Origin: Hexactinellida sp. DTS-2022
Taxonomy: Eukaryota; Porifera; Hexactinellida
DNA: 64,000 bases
Direction: 5' to 3'
Assembly (NCBI GenBank): GCA_028753945.1
Contig: JAPNXP010000001.1
Location: 12,328,501-12,392,500, forward strand
This document shows, in pieces, positions 54,149-64,000 of this stretch (position 1 is the first letter of the stretch; each line of letters opens with the position of its first letter). A model generated the notes under the pieces. The model was not told the origin of the DNA and made no database searches. It saw nothing but the letters and a program-made list of their open reading frames with translations. Position numbers and translations under genes: made by a program.

Positions 54149-54859
54149 CAGAGACGGAACCGGTCGACAGGTCGACCGGTCGGGTTGGGTCGGGTCGGGT
54201 CGGGTACAGGGACGTTGCCAGGATTTTTCACCTAGGGGGGGCACATAATTTGTCAGGGGGGGCAAACATTATATTGGTGTTAGATCTAGCAGTTGACGTT
54301 ACCAAAAACTAGGCGATAAAGATGAAGCTTTCTAGTTTAATGTCCTGCAAAGTATGAAAATGCTTTTGGTTAGTGTAATTCGTTTCAAAATAAGTGTAGA
54401 TTTACATTTAGACGAGCGAGCGAAGCGAGCGAGAAAAAAATTTGAGGTGTCTAGGAATCTTGACCAATGTACAGGGGAATGACTCATCTTATGACTCAAA
54501 TGGATTGGAAAGTGTGAATGAATCAGAGGAATAAAATAGTTCAATATATTTTACCAGGGGGGGCATTGCCCCGGGGCGAGGATTTCTACCAGGGGGGGCA
54601 TTGCCCCCCTATGCCCCCCCCCGTGGCGACGTCCCTGATCGGGTACCGGTCGGAATCTTGACCGGCCGGTCGAACTTTGACCGGCCGGTCGAGATCTCTA
54701 TATGATCTATTCGATATCATGTTATCATAATTTGTTTTTTATTATTTATAAATTATTGTAAGCTATGATTGACCGGTCGACCGGCCGGTCGGGCCGGGTC
54801 AAATTTCCAACTGCACCGGTCGGGTCGGGTCATGAAAATCCCGAACGGTTCCATCTCTG
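54149..54859. mobile_element. hAT-type MITE with 8-bp target duplication, hosting a second element
   Basis: Ends CAGAGACGGAACCGGTCG and CGGTTCCATCTCTG; GTAGGATG is duplicated at 54141-54148 and 54860-54867. The body is full of ACCGGTCG/GGTCGGGTC words. The element at 54207-54637 sits inside. Confidence 0.92.
54207..54637. mobile_element. second hAT-like element nested in the first
   Basis: Ends CAGGGACGTTGCCAGG and GGCGACGTCCCTG. The flanks GTCGGGTA (54199-54206) and ATCGGGTA (54638-54645) match in seven of eight bases, consistent with a target duplication. It carries GGGGGGGCA runs near both ends and GAGCGAAGCGAGCGAG inside. A larger relative in the opposite orientation begins at about 62686. 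Confidence 0.85.
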
Positions 54860-54949
54860 GTAGGATGGGCGGTTAACCGTAGCGAGAAATCGAATTGTAA
54901 CCGTAGCCTCAGATTGGTTCACCAACCCCACCCTTGCTCTACTTTACAA

Positions 54950-55170
54950 CAGGGGTGGATCTAGCCACTAAAATTTGGGGGGGGGGGTGCAAATTTTGGA
55001 TGGTGTAGTTTGGGGGGGTGCAAATTTTGAATGAGTTTTTTTCATTAAATATTATCGGCCAAGTGTTCAACAAAATAGGACTACAATTCAAAATAGAATT
55101 AAATTTTCTAATAGTATAAAAAATTTGGGGGTGCGCACCCCCCCGCACCCCCCCCCTAGATCCACCCCTG
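54950..55170. mobile_element. hAT-type MITE with perfect 8-bp target duplication
   Basis: Ends CAGGGGTGGATCTAGCCA and CTAGATCCACCCCTG; CTTTACAA is duplicated at 54942-54949 and 55171-55178. G-runs (up to ten or eleven) lie near the left end and C-runs near the right. Confidence 0.93.
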
Positions 55171-55197
55171 CTTTACAATCAAATTGGATATGCTTAA

Positions 55198-55266
55198 ATC
55201 AAGCGGGGACCGCATTTCCGAGTACAAGCTGTAAGAACGCGCTTAGCCAGGAAATGCAGCATGTAG
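55198..55266 (+). repeat. 68-bp three-stem repeat, copy 3 (diverged)
   Basis: ATCAAGCGGGGACCGC start and GCAGCATGTA end; the middle keeps GTAAGAACGCGC. Stems are weaker than in the other copies. Confidence 0.6.
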
Positions 55267-55707
55267 TATATAAATTGTACGTAGTCACTACGTCTCTTGA
55301 TGGAGTCTCCGCAATCCAAATTAAGGCATGTACCTGGTTCCTCTTAACATCAGTGTGGACACTCTATTTCTAGTCTGACAATGAAATTGCACCGTCCATG
55401 GCCTACTTAATATACGGCTATATATGTCGCCGAGAAGGCCATAAAACAAAGAGGCCAGTTTCTAATTTTCATTCTAGGATAAACTATACCTCCTATTGTT
55501 ATTATTTGGGTTGTATATGGGGTAATCAACCATTACAAGTCCAATGGAACCATTTTTGAGAATCTCAGATGTGTAGTTAAGCTGTTTAGGCGCCATTTAA
55601 TGATAAAGGTAACAATTTATGGTAAAATGAAAAAATTAAATATACTTAAAAGATTAATTTCCCCCTAGTTCGTTGCTACCCAAACATTAAAATAACGACT
55701 TACTTTA

Positions 55708-55774
55708 TACAAGCTGCTCGTCGGCGCTACGCGCGTTCTTACAACTTGCACTTGGGCCTGTGGTACTCGCTTGC
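55708..55774 (-). repeat. 68-bp three-stem repeat, copy 4 (inverted)
   Basis: On the minus strand: TGCAAGCGAGTACCACAGG, then GTAAGAACGCGCGTAGCGCC, then GCAGCTTGTA. The flanks (GTTTGAAATG upstream, TATAAA downstream) resemble those of copy 2. The surrounding 55179-56188 shows no gene. Confidence 0.8.
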
Positions 55775-56188
55775 ATTTCAAACAAATACATTTTTAAATG
55801 TTCTGCCGGTTGTATTTAAATACTGTGAAATGTAGCGAAAATTTACTAAAAAACGTTCCCTTTGCTTAAGTACTTTTTTGCCATTTTGTGATAAAAGCCC
55901 GGTCTGCCACATTCGTAATCCCTCATCCCCTTAGAAGCGTTACGGAACGTTCGAAGGTTTCATTACACTGGTTGATTATATTGTGGGAAATCATATAGTA
56001 TTTATTTTACAGCCCGAAAGTCTATGTACTTATGACCGTTGTATAGAGTGAAGTTTAGCAGATTCTACTGTACAGCATATTTGTAGCAGAGCAGAGAATT
56101 CCAACCTCTTTCAGGTGTGGTATCAGTATATTTATATCGGAGGATCGGGGACCCAGCTTTGGGTTGTTATAAGGACATAGTAAATCTA

Positions 56189-56690
56189 TATTATTAAATC
56201 TCGATTGTTGTTTGTTTGTGAAGTTTGTTTGTCCGGATTGTATTAAAGTGATGGGGGACTAGAAACCGCATTTATAATTGAGATAAAAACTAAGTTCCAA
56301 GTGTTATAATAGATAAACAAGTATGCTGAACACGAATTTCGCATTTACAAATTTCTAATATGAATATTTATTGTTGTTGTTTACACAAATAGGTAAACAA
56401 ATTAATGAAAATTAAAATCAGCCTAGAAGTTTGCTTTCAACGGGGATTATAGGTAAGCAAGTATGCTGAACACGAATTTCGCATTTATAAATTTATAATA
56501 TGAATATTTGTTGTTGTTGTTTACAGAAATAAGTAAACAAATTAATGAAAATTCAAAATCAACCTAGAAGTTTGCTTTCAACGGGTATTATAGGTAAACA
56601 AGTATGCTGAACACGAATTTCGCATTTCTAAAGTTCTGATTTGAATCTTGTTGTTGTTTACACAAATAAGTAAACAAATTAATTTATAAT
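56189..56690. repeat. second locus of the ~140-bp tandem units (three copies)
   Basis: Leader AATCTCGATTGTTGTTTG and TCCGGATTGTATTAAAGTGA as at 47421, then AAACAAATTAATG words at spacings of 140 and 137 bp. It runs straight into the terminal repeat of the 56682-57032 element. Confidence 0.88.
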
Positions 56691-57032
56691 TCGACGAGCC
56701 CCGTAGGGGCGAAGTCGAATTGGAATTCTACAAATGGCGTAACCAGACAATAACATAGCTTGAATAGTTCTCCAAATACCGCAATTTTTAACACATCCAT
56801 TGTTTACAAGGGTGTAATCGTAAACAAGTACAGGTGCTACTAGTCAGTCTAGCCCACACAGGTAGCCTAGTAGCCTATATAGACCCTAATGCATGTCTCT
56901 AGTCATCTTTTAGCGCCCCTAAATGAATCGCTTGGGTGTGGCGGGAGGGAGCGCTAGATGTTATTGTCTGGTTACGCCATTTGTAGAATTCCAATTCGAC
57001 TTCGCCCCTACGGGGCTCGTCGAATTATAAAT
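56682..57032. mobile_element. element with ~80-bp inverted ends over the left terminus of DIRS-like copy 2
   Basis: Left end (ATTTATAATTCGACGAGCCC ...) and right end (... GGGCTCGTCGAATTATAAAT) are inverse over about 80 bp, and each holds a GCCCCGTAGGGGC hairpin. The left inverted terminal repeat of the retroelement lies inside it, so its origin (independent element or foldback of the retroelement edge) is unclear. Confidence 0.65.
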
Positions 57033-60000
57033 TCTACTTAATGGCTCCACCAGACAATAACATAGCTTGAATAGCTCGTTTAACGTTGTTACCCACAGAT
57101 TATCAGTGTACTATGAGTATATTAGACATTCTATGATATAGAAGTCAATGTATGTAACTAACTAGTAAGTTTAGGTGACGTAAAGAAACCTAACGTCTAA
57201 ATATTGCGCGTCTTTCACCATCAAGCATGGTGCTACGTAGACAGCGCTATGTATCTAAGCTAAGGACAGCTGAGGTGAAGGCTCTGGTTGAGTCCATTTC
57301 GTCGGTTCCTCTTCCTTCCGGAATTCTTTGGTAGAACCGTTTGAAGGTGTTGGCATTTGACCAGTCCGCTACCTTTAGGATTGTGTCTGTTGGCAGACCT
57401 GCTATGGCAGCTTTTGATGTTGAGGCTGATCTCGTGGAATGTGCCTTAAACACAGTAGTGTCGATGCCTGCTAGGTTGAGGGTGTTTTTTATCCATCGAC
57501 CAACAGTAGAAGTTGTGACGGGTTTGTGGGGTTTACCACAGCTATTAGGAGGGCACTAGACGTATTAAGAGCCCTCACGGTCTTTGTCTGTGCTATGTAC
57601 GCATTTAGAGTGTTCACAGGGCAAAGGCTTGGGTTCTCCTGGAACCTGTGAATGCATATAGGTTTCATGATCCTTTTGTTCCATGTTTTGGATTTAGGAA
57701 TGTGGAAAACTATTTTGTTTGGTTGTGTCCATGAAGTTGGTGTCTAGGGCGGCCAGTTCGGAGCACCGTGAGGCAGTAGTTAGTGCGAGGAGGGTTACCG
57801 TTTTAAGTGATAGTTGTTTGAGGGACTCACATGGCATATGCTCAAGGTACTGGAGTAGGGAGTTGACATCCCATGTGCTAGAGTAGCGTGGCCTTTTCGG
57901 CTCTATGTTGTTCATGCCCTTGATCAAACGTGAGATTAGAGCATTTTTGCCAATTTGGGAGCCCTCAGTTACTTCTAAGAGTGTTGATATGGCGGACCGG
58001 AATGTGGAGGTCCAGCTAGTAGATTTCTGAGAGTCAAAAGACTCCGTGAGAAAACATAAGAGCTCATTAAGTTTTGGTTGAAGATAGTTTGCTTTATTCT
58101 TTCCGCACCATCGTTCCCATTGGTTCCATGCGGATCCGTAAAATTTAAGCGTGGCCTGGCTCCAGCTTCTGCGAATAATGTGACTGGAGCGTTCTGGTAC
58201 ACCCTTTTCGATTAGGAGATCCCTGATACGACGCATGCCAGCAGGTTCATTCGCTTGGCGATGATCAGAGGGTGGGGGATCCCCACCAGGGTGTCTGTTA
58301 TCAGGCTCGGGACTTGGGCTAGCCTCATGGGATTCTGGCGAGTAGCGTCTATGAGGGCTGGCCACCATGGCTTGGATGGCCAGTGAGGGACAATTAGGAC
58401 TGCTTGTCGCACTAGATCCGTCTTCTGCTTGGTAAGGACCCGGCCGATTAGTATGAATGGCGGGAATATGTAGGGGCAATCTAAGTTCCCCCAGTGGTGT
58501 ACGAAGGACTTTATACCTATTGCTTCGGGGTCCGGTTTCCAACTCATGAACCTTTCTAATTTGGAGTTCAGGCGAGTTGCGAAAAGATCTATGCTGGGAG
58601 ATAGTTTGGTGTGATTCAGGATCTGGGCGAAGACAGAGGGGCATAGGCTCCAGTCGCTCCAATCCTGGTTCGCTTGTCTGGACAATTTGTCTGCTAGGAC
58701 GTTTTCTTTGCCCGCTAGGTGCTCTGCTGTGAGCAGAACTTTCTGCCCCAAGCAGTGTTTGTGGAGTTGTATGGACAGTGAGGCTAGGTCCTCTGAGTGG
58801 GTACCGCTCAGCTTGTTCACAAAACGTATTGCAGCCCTGTTGTCCGTTTGTATCAATAGGTGAGAATTCGGTTTGGCAAACATTTTCACTCTGAACATAA
58901 TTGCTTTGAGTTCTAATGAATTTATGTGGGGATTTTTCTCCTGTTGAGACCATAGGCCCGCAGCCTGAAGGTTCCCGAACACAACTCCCCAGCCTGAGAG
59001 GGAGGCATCTGTCTGCATGAAGTTGGTGATCTCCATTTTGTGGATAGGCGTGGAGTTCCAGTTCTCGCGCTGGATACCCACCAATTGAGATCTGACAGGG
59101 AGTTTTGGCTCAATGCTACAGTCTGATTGTAGTCGTTCGACGCTCGTAGACATCGTATCATCGGAATTGTAGGGAGCGGTAATATATCGGTGTTGGGTAG
59201 ATGGTTGTCTTGCAGAATGTTAGACTGCCTATAAGTGCAGCTAGTTGGCGTGCTGTGCAGCTAGTTGGCGTGCTGTGCAGTTCCCCTTGTGGGTTTTGTA
59301 GCGACATCGTGAGTTGTTGTTTGTCAGTGAGACCTGCGGTAAGCTCATGGTCATTGTCTTCGAGTTGATCGTAATTCCTAGGAATTCGATAGTTTGACTC
59401 GGCGTTAGTATTGACTTCTCCTGATTTATGCGAAAACCCAGTTGGATTAGCAGGGAAGTGTATCCCGAGACAAGGTTTGCGGGTTGGGAGCTGCTATTAG
59501 GATATCGTATATGTAAACTATGAGACGAATTCCCCATGAGCGTAAAACTTCGATTGGTCGTTTGAGGGTCATCGTGAAGACGAAGGGGGCTATGCTTAAG
59601 CCAAATGGCATGGTTTTGTATTAATAAATAGTGGCTTTCCATTCGAATTGTAGGTACTGCCTGAAGTTGGGATGAATAGCAATCGTGAGGTAGGCGCCTT
59701 CAGGTCTACTTTGATCATGTACGCGCCAGGAGTCACTACATGCTGGACGCATTGTAGGCCCTCCATCTTGAAGTGGCATGGCGGTAGATACAAGTTCAGC
59801 TTTTTAGGTTGAGTATGAGACGCCACTGTCCGGATGTTTTTTTGCGGACAAAGATTGGGCTGGTGAAGTGGGGTGATTGAGTTACCTCGATAGCTCCAAT
59901 GCGGAGGAGGCGTGTTATTTCCTCCTCGATTGGTTGATGTGTCTCTAGTGAAACTGGGAGGGGATTGATATGAGATTTTGTTCTAACTTGTGAAAGGGAC

Positions 60001-61578
60001 AATTGTAGCCCCTTCACACACTGAATTACAAAGGGGTCTGGGTGAAGGAGTTCCCAGTTGTCTGTATAGAGGGGGGGGGTTGGGGGCTCGGTTTGAAGGG
60101 TTTCGGAGGGTATTGTCGGGGTTTCCCTTGGTCGGCCCTACTGAAGCCCGATCCCCCAGTGGGGCCCCTCCGAAAAAACTGGTTAGGTTTGGATCCAGTG
60201 GACTTAGAGTTGTACTGGCTGTTCTTAAATTTAGGCTTCTTAGCTGGGCATCTACCAGCCTGTCTATTTGAGCCTATTCCTTTTGAATCTCTGTTAGGAG
60301 TTTTAGGTTTGCAAGGCCAAATACCATATTGGACTCGTTGTCGTGAGGTAGAGTGCCTACCTCGGTCACTAGCGAAGGGTTAAGTTCCCTAATTGCATTT
60401 TCCTTCGGGCGGTCAGTATTCTGGTCGCGCTTGATCCCATGAGAATGAGGGTTGCCGAAACGTACTCTATTACCTTGTTAGGTTCGACAACTTGGCCGTT
60501 AGTCAGCTTCGCTAGCAATTCAGCGACTGGGCCAACTGCATATGTGATGAGCCAGAGACGCCTACGCTCTCCGACTCACCGAGAACAACTCGTGACGGGT
60601 GTGGTTTCGTCCCATTTCAGGGACTCATCAGGAGGGTAATTACCCCTCGACCACCTAGGCAACGCCCGTGCGTCCCTAGTTACCTTCGTACTGCCGGTAG
60701 ACGCTCTACTAGCTCTACCCGTCTGCCGCTACACTAGGTTCCCTCTAGTGTACTCCTGCCAGCCATCATCACACATGTAGCAGGTCTTTATGTATCTCTT
60801 TGAGGGTTTGGTCGCGAGCCTTCATAAAGCTTAGGTCGTTCCGTTGAAACGGATTGTCTAGTTTATCAACCCTCATTACAGGAACGTCAGACCTTTTGAA
60901 CTGCTTAGCCATCTCAGAAGTGAGATTGGAGTTCAAGGGTTGTAATAAGTACTTTGTGAGGTACTCGCATACAGTGTCGGGGGCTCCTGAGAAGAACTTG
61001 TCCCCTAAGAGACCACTGGGGTCAAACAGATGGCTGCTAGGAAACGTACCACTACTATCTCCTGGCGTGAGGGAAAGATCCCCAGCTGCTTGGGTCATCT
61101 GTTGACTGGCAGAGGTTGTGGTGATCTAAGCTGATTTTGTATGTCAGCGACTGACTGCTGCAGCTCTTGGAATGCCTGTACTATCTGCAGGGTGGATTGC
61201 AGATTATCTGAGGCTCCTGCCCTTGCACCAAAGTCGGGTCTGGCCCGAGGGGACAGGGAATTACAGAGTCAGCCTGAGCTGCTGTCCCCAAGGAGGTCCT
61301 GTCAGGCATAGAGCCCGTTGGACAGGGGACTAGGTTAGCCAAGGCTACCGCTTCCCGTAGACCACGTTAGGGATCGTTACAGGAACGTGGATCGTAGTCG
61401 TTTGACATGTAGGATGTAAATAAAAATAAATTGCGCTAGAAGATGAGTAGAGACATGCATTAGGGTCTATATAGGCTACTAGGCTACCTGTGTGGGCTAG
61501 ACTGGCTAATAGTACCTGTACTTGTTTTACGACTACACCCTTGTAATTAATGGATGTGTTAAAAATTGCGGTATTTGG
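56772..61578 (-). mobile_element. DIRS-like tyrosine-recombinase retroelement, fossil copy 2
   Basis: Inverted terminal repeats of about 140 bp are visible at 56772-56911 and 61440-61578 (over 90 percent match by eye), as DIRS-type elements have instead of direct LTRs. Parts on the minus strand in order: gag-like region (about 60.8-61.4 kb), reverse transcriptase (about 59.2-60.0 kb; IEEEITRLLRIGAIEVTQS text), RNase H-like (about 58.6-59.1 kb), and a tyrosine recombinase-like region (about 57.2-58.3 kb). It is a broken fossil with a few lesions, in better order than copy 1. Its similarity to copy 1 suggests both are of modest age. Alternative: a related YR retroelement family such as Ngaro; inverted ends favour DIRS. 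Confidence 0.82.
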
Positions 61579-61890
61579 CATACTATATTAAAAAAGCCTA
61601 GGCGCTAGCGCCTAAGGTACAAGGCGCTGGCGCCTTAGGTATACGGCGCTAGCGCCTATACCATCAGGGAAGTTATTCGCTAAACTACTTGAGCTCGGTG
61701 AAATCAATTATCCAATCTTTTTAAGAAAACAACGACGGCGAACTAGATTTTATTTGTATTTGTTATTTCCATTTTTAATATTATAATAACATTATCCTAA
61801 GCCAAACAATAAATATAGATATATCCTTAATTTATTTATAAAATTATATGACAATGAATCATTAAATAATTTAAAAAATGCTCTGAAATA
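61579..61890. other. spacer with a 22-bp-spaced palindrome triplet
   Basis: Apart from 61601-61656 this is AT-rich sequence without a gene. Confidence 0.5.
61601..61656. repeat. three GGCGCTAGCGCC-type palindromes at exact 22-bp steps
   Basis: GGCGCTAGCGCC at 61601-61612, GGCGCTGGCGCC at 61623-61634, GGCGCTAGCGCC at 61645-61656. Spacers are similar (TAAGGTACAA, TTAGGTATAC), so these are three tandem 22-bp units. Confidence 0.9.
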
Positions 61891-62344
61891 TAGGGATGAA
61901 ACGAATATTCGAATTGTAAAGAAAGATATTCGAATAGCCGCTTCGTTTTGATGACTAAGCATTAAATCAATTTCAAGACTCAAATTATAGTATAAATAGT
62001 TTCTTGTTAATTATTTTTGAATTTACTTATCCACCGATCATCGGCGCTTGTATTAAATAACACTGGCTACTTTCTACTGATGGTGATTTTTATAAACATA
62101 AAAAACAATCGGTAGAAAATAGCGAGGTTTTTTAATACAAACGCCGATGATCGGTGGATAAGTAAACTCATTATTTATATGGTTATATATTCGACACAAG
62201 TTAGTTATTACTCAGCTAGTTTGGGTAGGAATGTACATATACGATCTCTTCAATAAAAACAAAATAATATCCGTTTCAATCCAATATTCTTACAATCAAT
62301 TCGAAACGAAAATATGAATATTTGGTATTTTCGTTTCAGCCCTA
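61891..62344. mobile_element. hAT-like MITE, GGGNTGAAACGAATATTCG family, with nested element
   Basis: TAGGGATGAAACGAATATTC left, TTTTCGTTTCAGCCCTA right. Same family as 5947-6350. Contains the element 62022-62166. Confidence 0.7.
62022..62166. mobile_element. small MITE nested in the previous element
   Basis: TTTACTTATCCACCGATCAT left, its inverse right (ATGATCGGTGGATAAGTAAA), with further inner pairing (CTACTTTCTACTGAT / ATCGGTAGAAAATAG). 145 bp. Confidence 0.85.
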
Positions 62345-62685
62345 CTAATATCAAACTTTTAAAAATTGATACATTAGATGTACTTTTAGTTAATATTTTG
62401 CACGATCATGTTCATAAGATAATAATACAATATTCTCGGACGGACGGAGTGTAAAGTAGGGACGGACGAAGATTATAAACCAATTATATATTTTATATGG
62501 CCTTATACTTACTTTTCATTTAGTATTCTTTACTTAGTTTGCACTAAGTTTCAGCTAATTGTCATTTAATTTAAAACTCAATATGCAGAATCACATCGGC
62601 TGTATTTATGATTTTAATATTGTTGAAAGACAATCTTTATTTGCAAAACTTTCATTCGATCAATTTACAACTTTCGGAATGGGAA

Positions 62686-64000
62686 GGAACGTCGCCACTG
62701 GGGCATAGAGGGCAATGCCCCCCCCCCCCCCGGTAAAACAATTTGTAACTATTTCATTGCTCTGATCCATTAATGCTATAAATTCAATTCAATGAATTCA
62801 CACTTGCCAATCATTTGAGTCATATCCCTGTACGAGGCTCCAATCTTTCACTGTACATTGGTCAAGATCCATGGACATTGGACACCCCAAATCTTTTTCT
62901 AGCTCGCTGCTCTCGCTCGTCTAAGAAGTAAATTTACACTTATACAGACACAAATTACACTTACCAAAGCAATGTATTATGTGTGTCAAGATATACGATC
63001 ATGTTATTTATTAATATTGAATTTGACATAATCCAAAATAATCATTTAGGATCGGAGATAATATTTAATTATATAGACCAGGGGCGTAGGAGTAGGCCCG
63101 GCGCAAGCCGGACCAATAATTTCATGATGAATTTTACAAAGGCTATAATGTTTAGTCAGATAGTATTTAAATTCATTTTGATAATATAATCATGGTTAAT
63201 CTCCATATTTTTGTAATATAATATTAGTGTTGATTGCTACGTATAATCTAAGATTTGCATTTTACTAATTAACAGTGGAATAATAATCTTCATTTCACCA
63301 GATAATAGTAGTAATGGCGCATAAATATTTATACTTTGTGCATATCATGCATCCGAAATTCATTTTTATATGTTTCTTGTTCTCCAAGCATGAAGTGGAG
63401 AAACTCGCCGGACCAATCGGTAATAGGTTCCTACGCCCCTGTAGACTGTACAGGGAATTCCTGTAAGCTTGAATAGGGATTGTTAATTTACACAAAACAA
63501 ACTGCTATATTTTGAAGGTGTAGGCATTTTTTAGGTATTATTCGACAGACAATCAAAAAAATTTCCAAACTAGCAAGCAGATACAAATTTAATACATCCC
63601 CGAGCGCCTGGACAGAACAAACAAAATGGTTGAAATCCCTATAGTGTACAGAAATCCCTATACGGTTGACAGGAATAGACTGTTAGTAATCTAGTTTCAC
63701 CTTTAGGATATTCCTATTTATTTGGCAATTTTGGTTTTAACTTCCAATCAACTGTTTTACAAACCCAATACACCTTTTACTTTAGAACTTTTACCTGTCA
63801 AAATTGACTTTTACTTGTCATTATAGCTAGTAGATATTCTGTAGTATATGCTAGGATTGCTAAATTCTTGTTACTGTGTTTGATTTTGTAGGTTACTTTT
63901 CATAGTTTGGAAAACATTAAACTAGAAAGTTTCACCTCAATTGCCTAGTTTTGGTAACATCAACTGTTAGATCTAACACCAATAGAATGTTTCCTCCCCC
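62686..64000 (-). mobile_element. larger relative of the 54207-54637 element, running out of the window
   Basis: GGAACGTCGCCACTGGGGCA near 62686 is the inverse of the right end of 54207-54637. Inside, GAGTCATATCCCTGTAC, TACATTGGTCAAGATCC and the GCTCTCGCTCGTCTAAG word follow in inverse order, and near 63920-64000 the other side (AAACTAGAAAGTTTCACC, GTTAGATCTAACACCAATAG) appears. About 0.9 kb of sequence separates the two halves; part of that is the insertion at 63079-63441. Confidence 0.7.
63079..63441. mobile_element. MITE with CAGGGGCGTAGGA termini nested in the previous element
   Basis: CAGGGGCGTAGGAGTAGG left, GGTTCCTACGCCCCTG right; subterminal GCCGGACCAAT is also inverted. A 5-bp flank TAGAC is present on both sides (63074-63078, 63442-63446), not 8 bp. 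Confidence 0.7.

Noticed and set aside
54207-54637. Poly-G/C runs as G-quadruplex regulators
   Set aside because: The runs are near the ends of MITEs and belong to their terminal sequence; no gene promoter is close.

Overview
The window looks like nuclear DNA of an early-branching animal, most likely a sponge (inference). Intron-bearing and intronless genes of metazoan type are mixed: a TRAF-type MATH domain, a JADE family PHD protein, an NRF1/P3A2/Erect-wing factor, MED15, TMEM144, RWDD4 and NSA2, plus a pair of coiled-coil/NHL proteins and an orphan seven-helix protein. Exons are GC-richer than the AT-rich spacers, introns are 250-700 bp, and short palindromic DNA transposons (MITEs) fill most gaps and most introns.

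Layout. 1-5.7 kb: 3' end of a TRAF-like gene, then an unrecognised membrane protein of about 1035 residues in three exons. 6.8-9.3 kb: TMEM144 and RWDD4. 9.4-12.1 kb: repeats, including a nearly perfect 433-bp inverted repeat. 12.3-15.4 kb: two NHL genes on the minus strand. 17.7-21.5 kb: JADE (4 exons). 22.2-24.9 kb: a Cys-rich PARP-like gene (3 exons). 25.9-27.0 kb: NSA2 (2 exons). 27.4-37.3 kb: a 10-kb composite satellite of 18- and 19-bp units with a 3051-bp higher-order duplication. 38.3-40.0 kb: MED15. 41.5-43.0 kb: NRF1 with an unusual Asn/Gly-rich N-terminus. 44.6-51.1 and 56.8-61.6 kb: two fossil copies of one DIRS-like (tyrosine recombinase) retroelement. The first is interrupted by two hAT-type MITEs with clean 8-bp target duplications and by a 2.5-kb hairpin-rich insert. 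51.8-53.0 kb: the orphan seven-helix gene. 53-64 kb: nested MITEs and hairpin repeats.

The genes do not form a pathway. Several are housekeeping or chromatin/transcription functions (NSA2 in 60S ribosome assembly, MED15 in Mediator, JADE in HBO1 acetyltransferase complexes, NRF1 in nuclear-encoded mitochondrial gene control), which is ordinary for a eukaryotic gene-dense stretch. The unusual content is structural: the satellite and its G-tract pattern, the long hairpin, a dispersed 68-bp three-stem repeat, GCGAAGC mini-hairpins, and GC-AG introns at two of nine inferred donors.

No tRNA, rRNA or CRISPR array was seen. Splice sites were placed by reading consensus signals, reading phase and remembered family sequences. 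All identities between copies are by eye.
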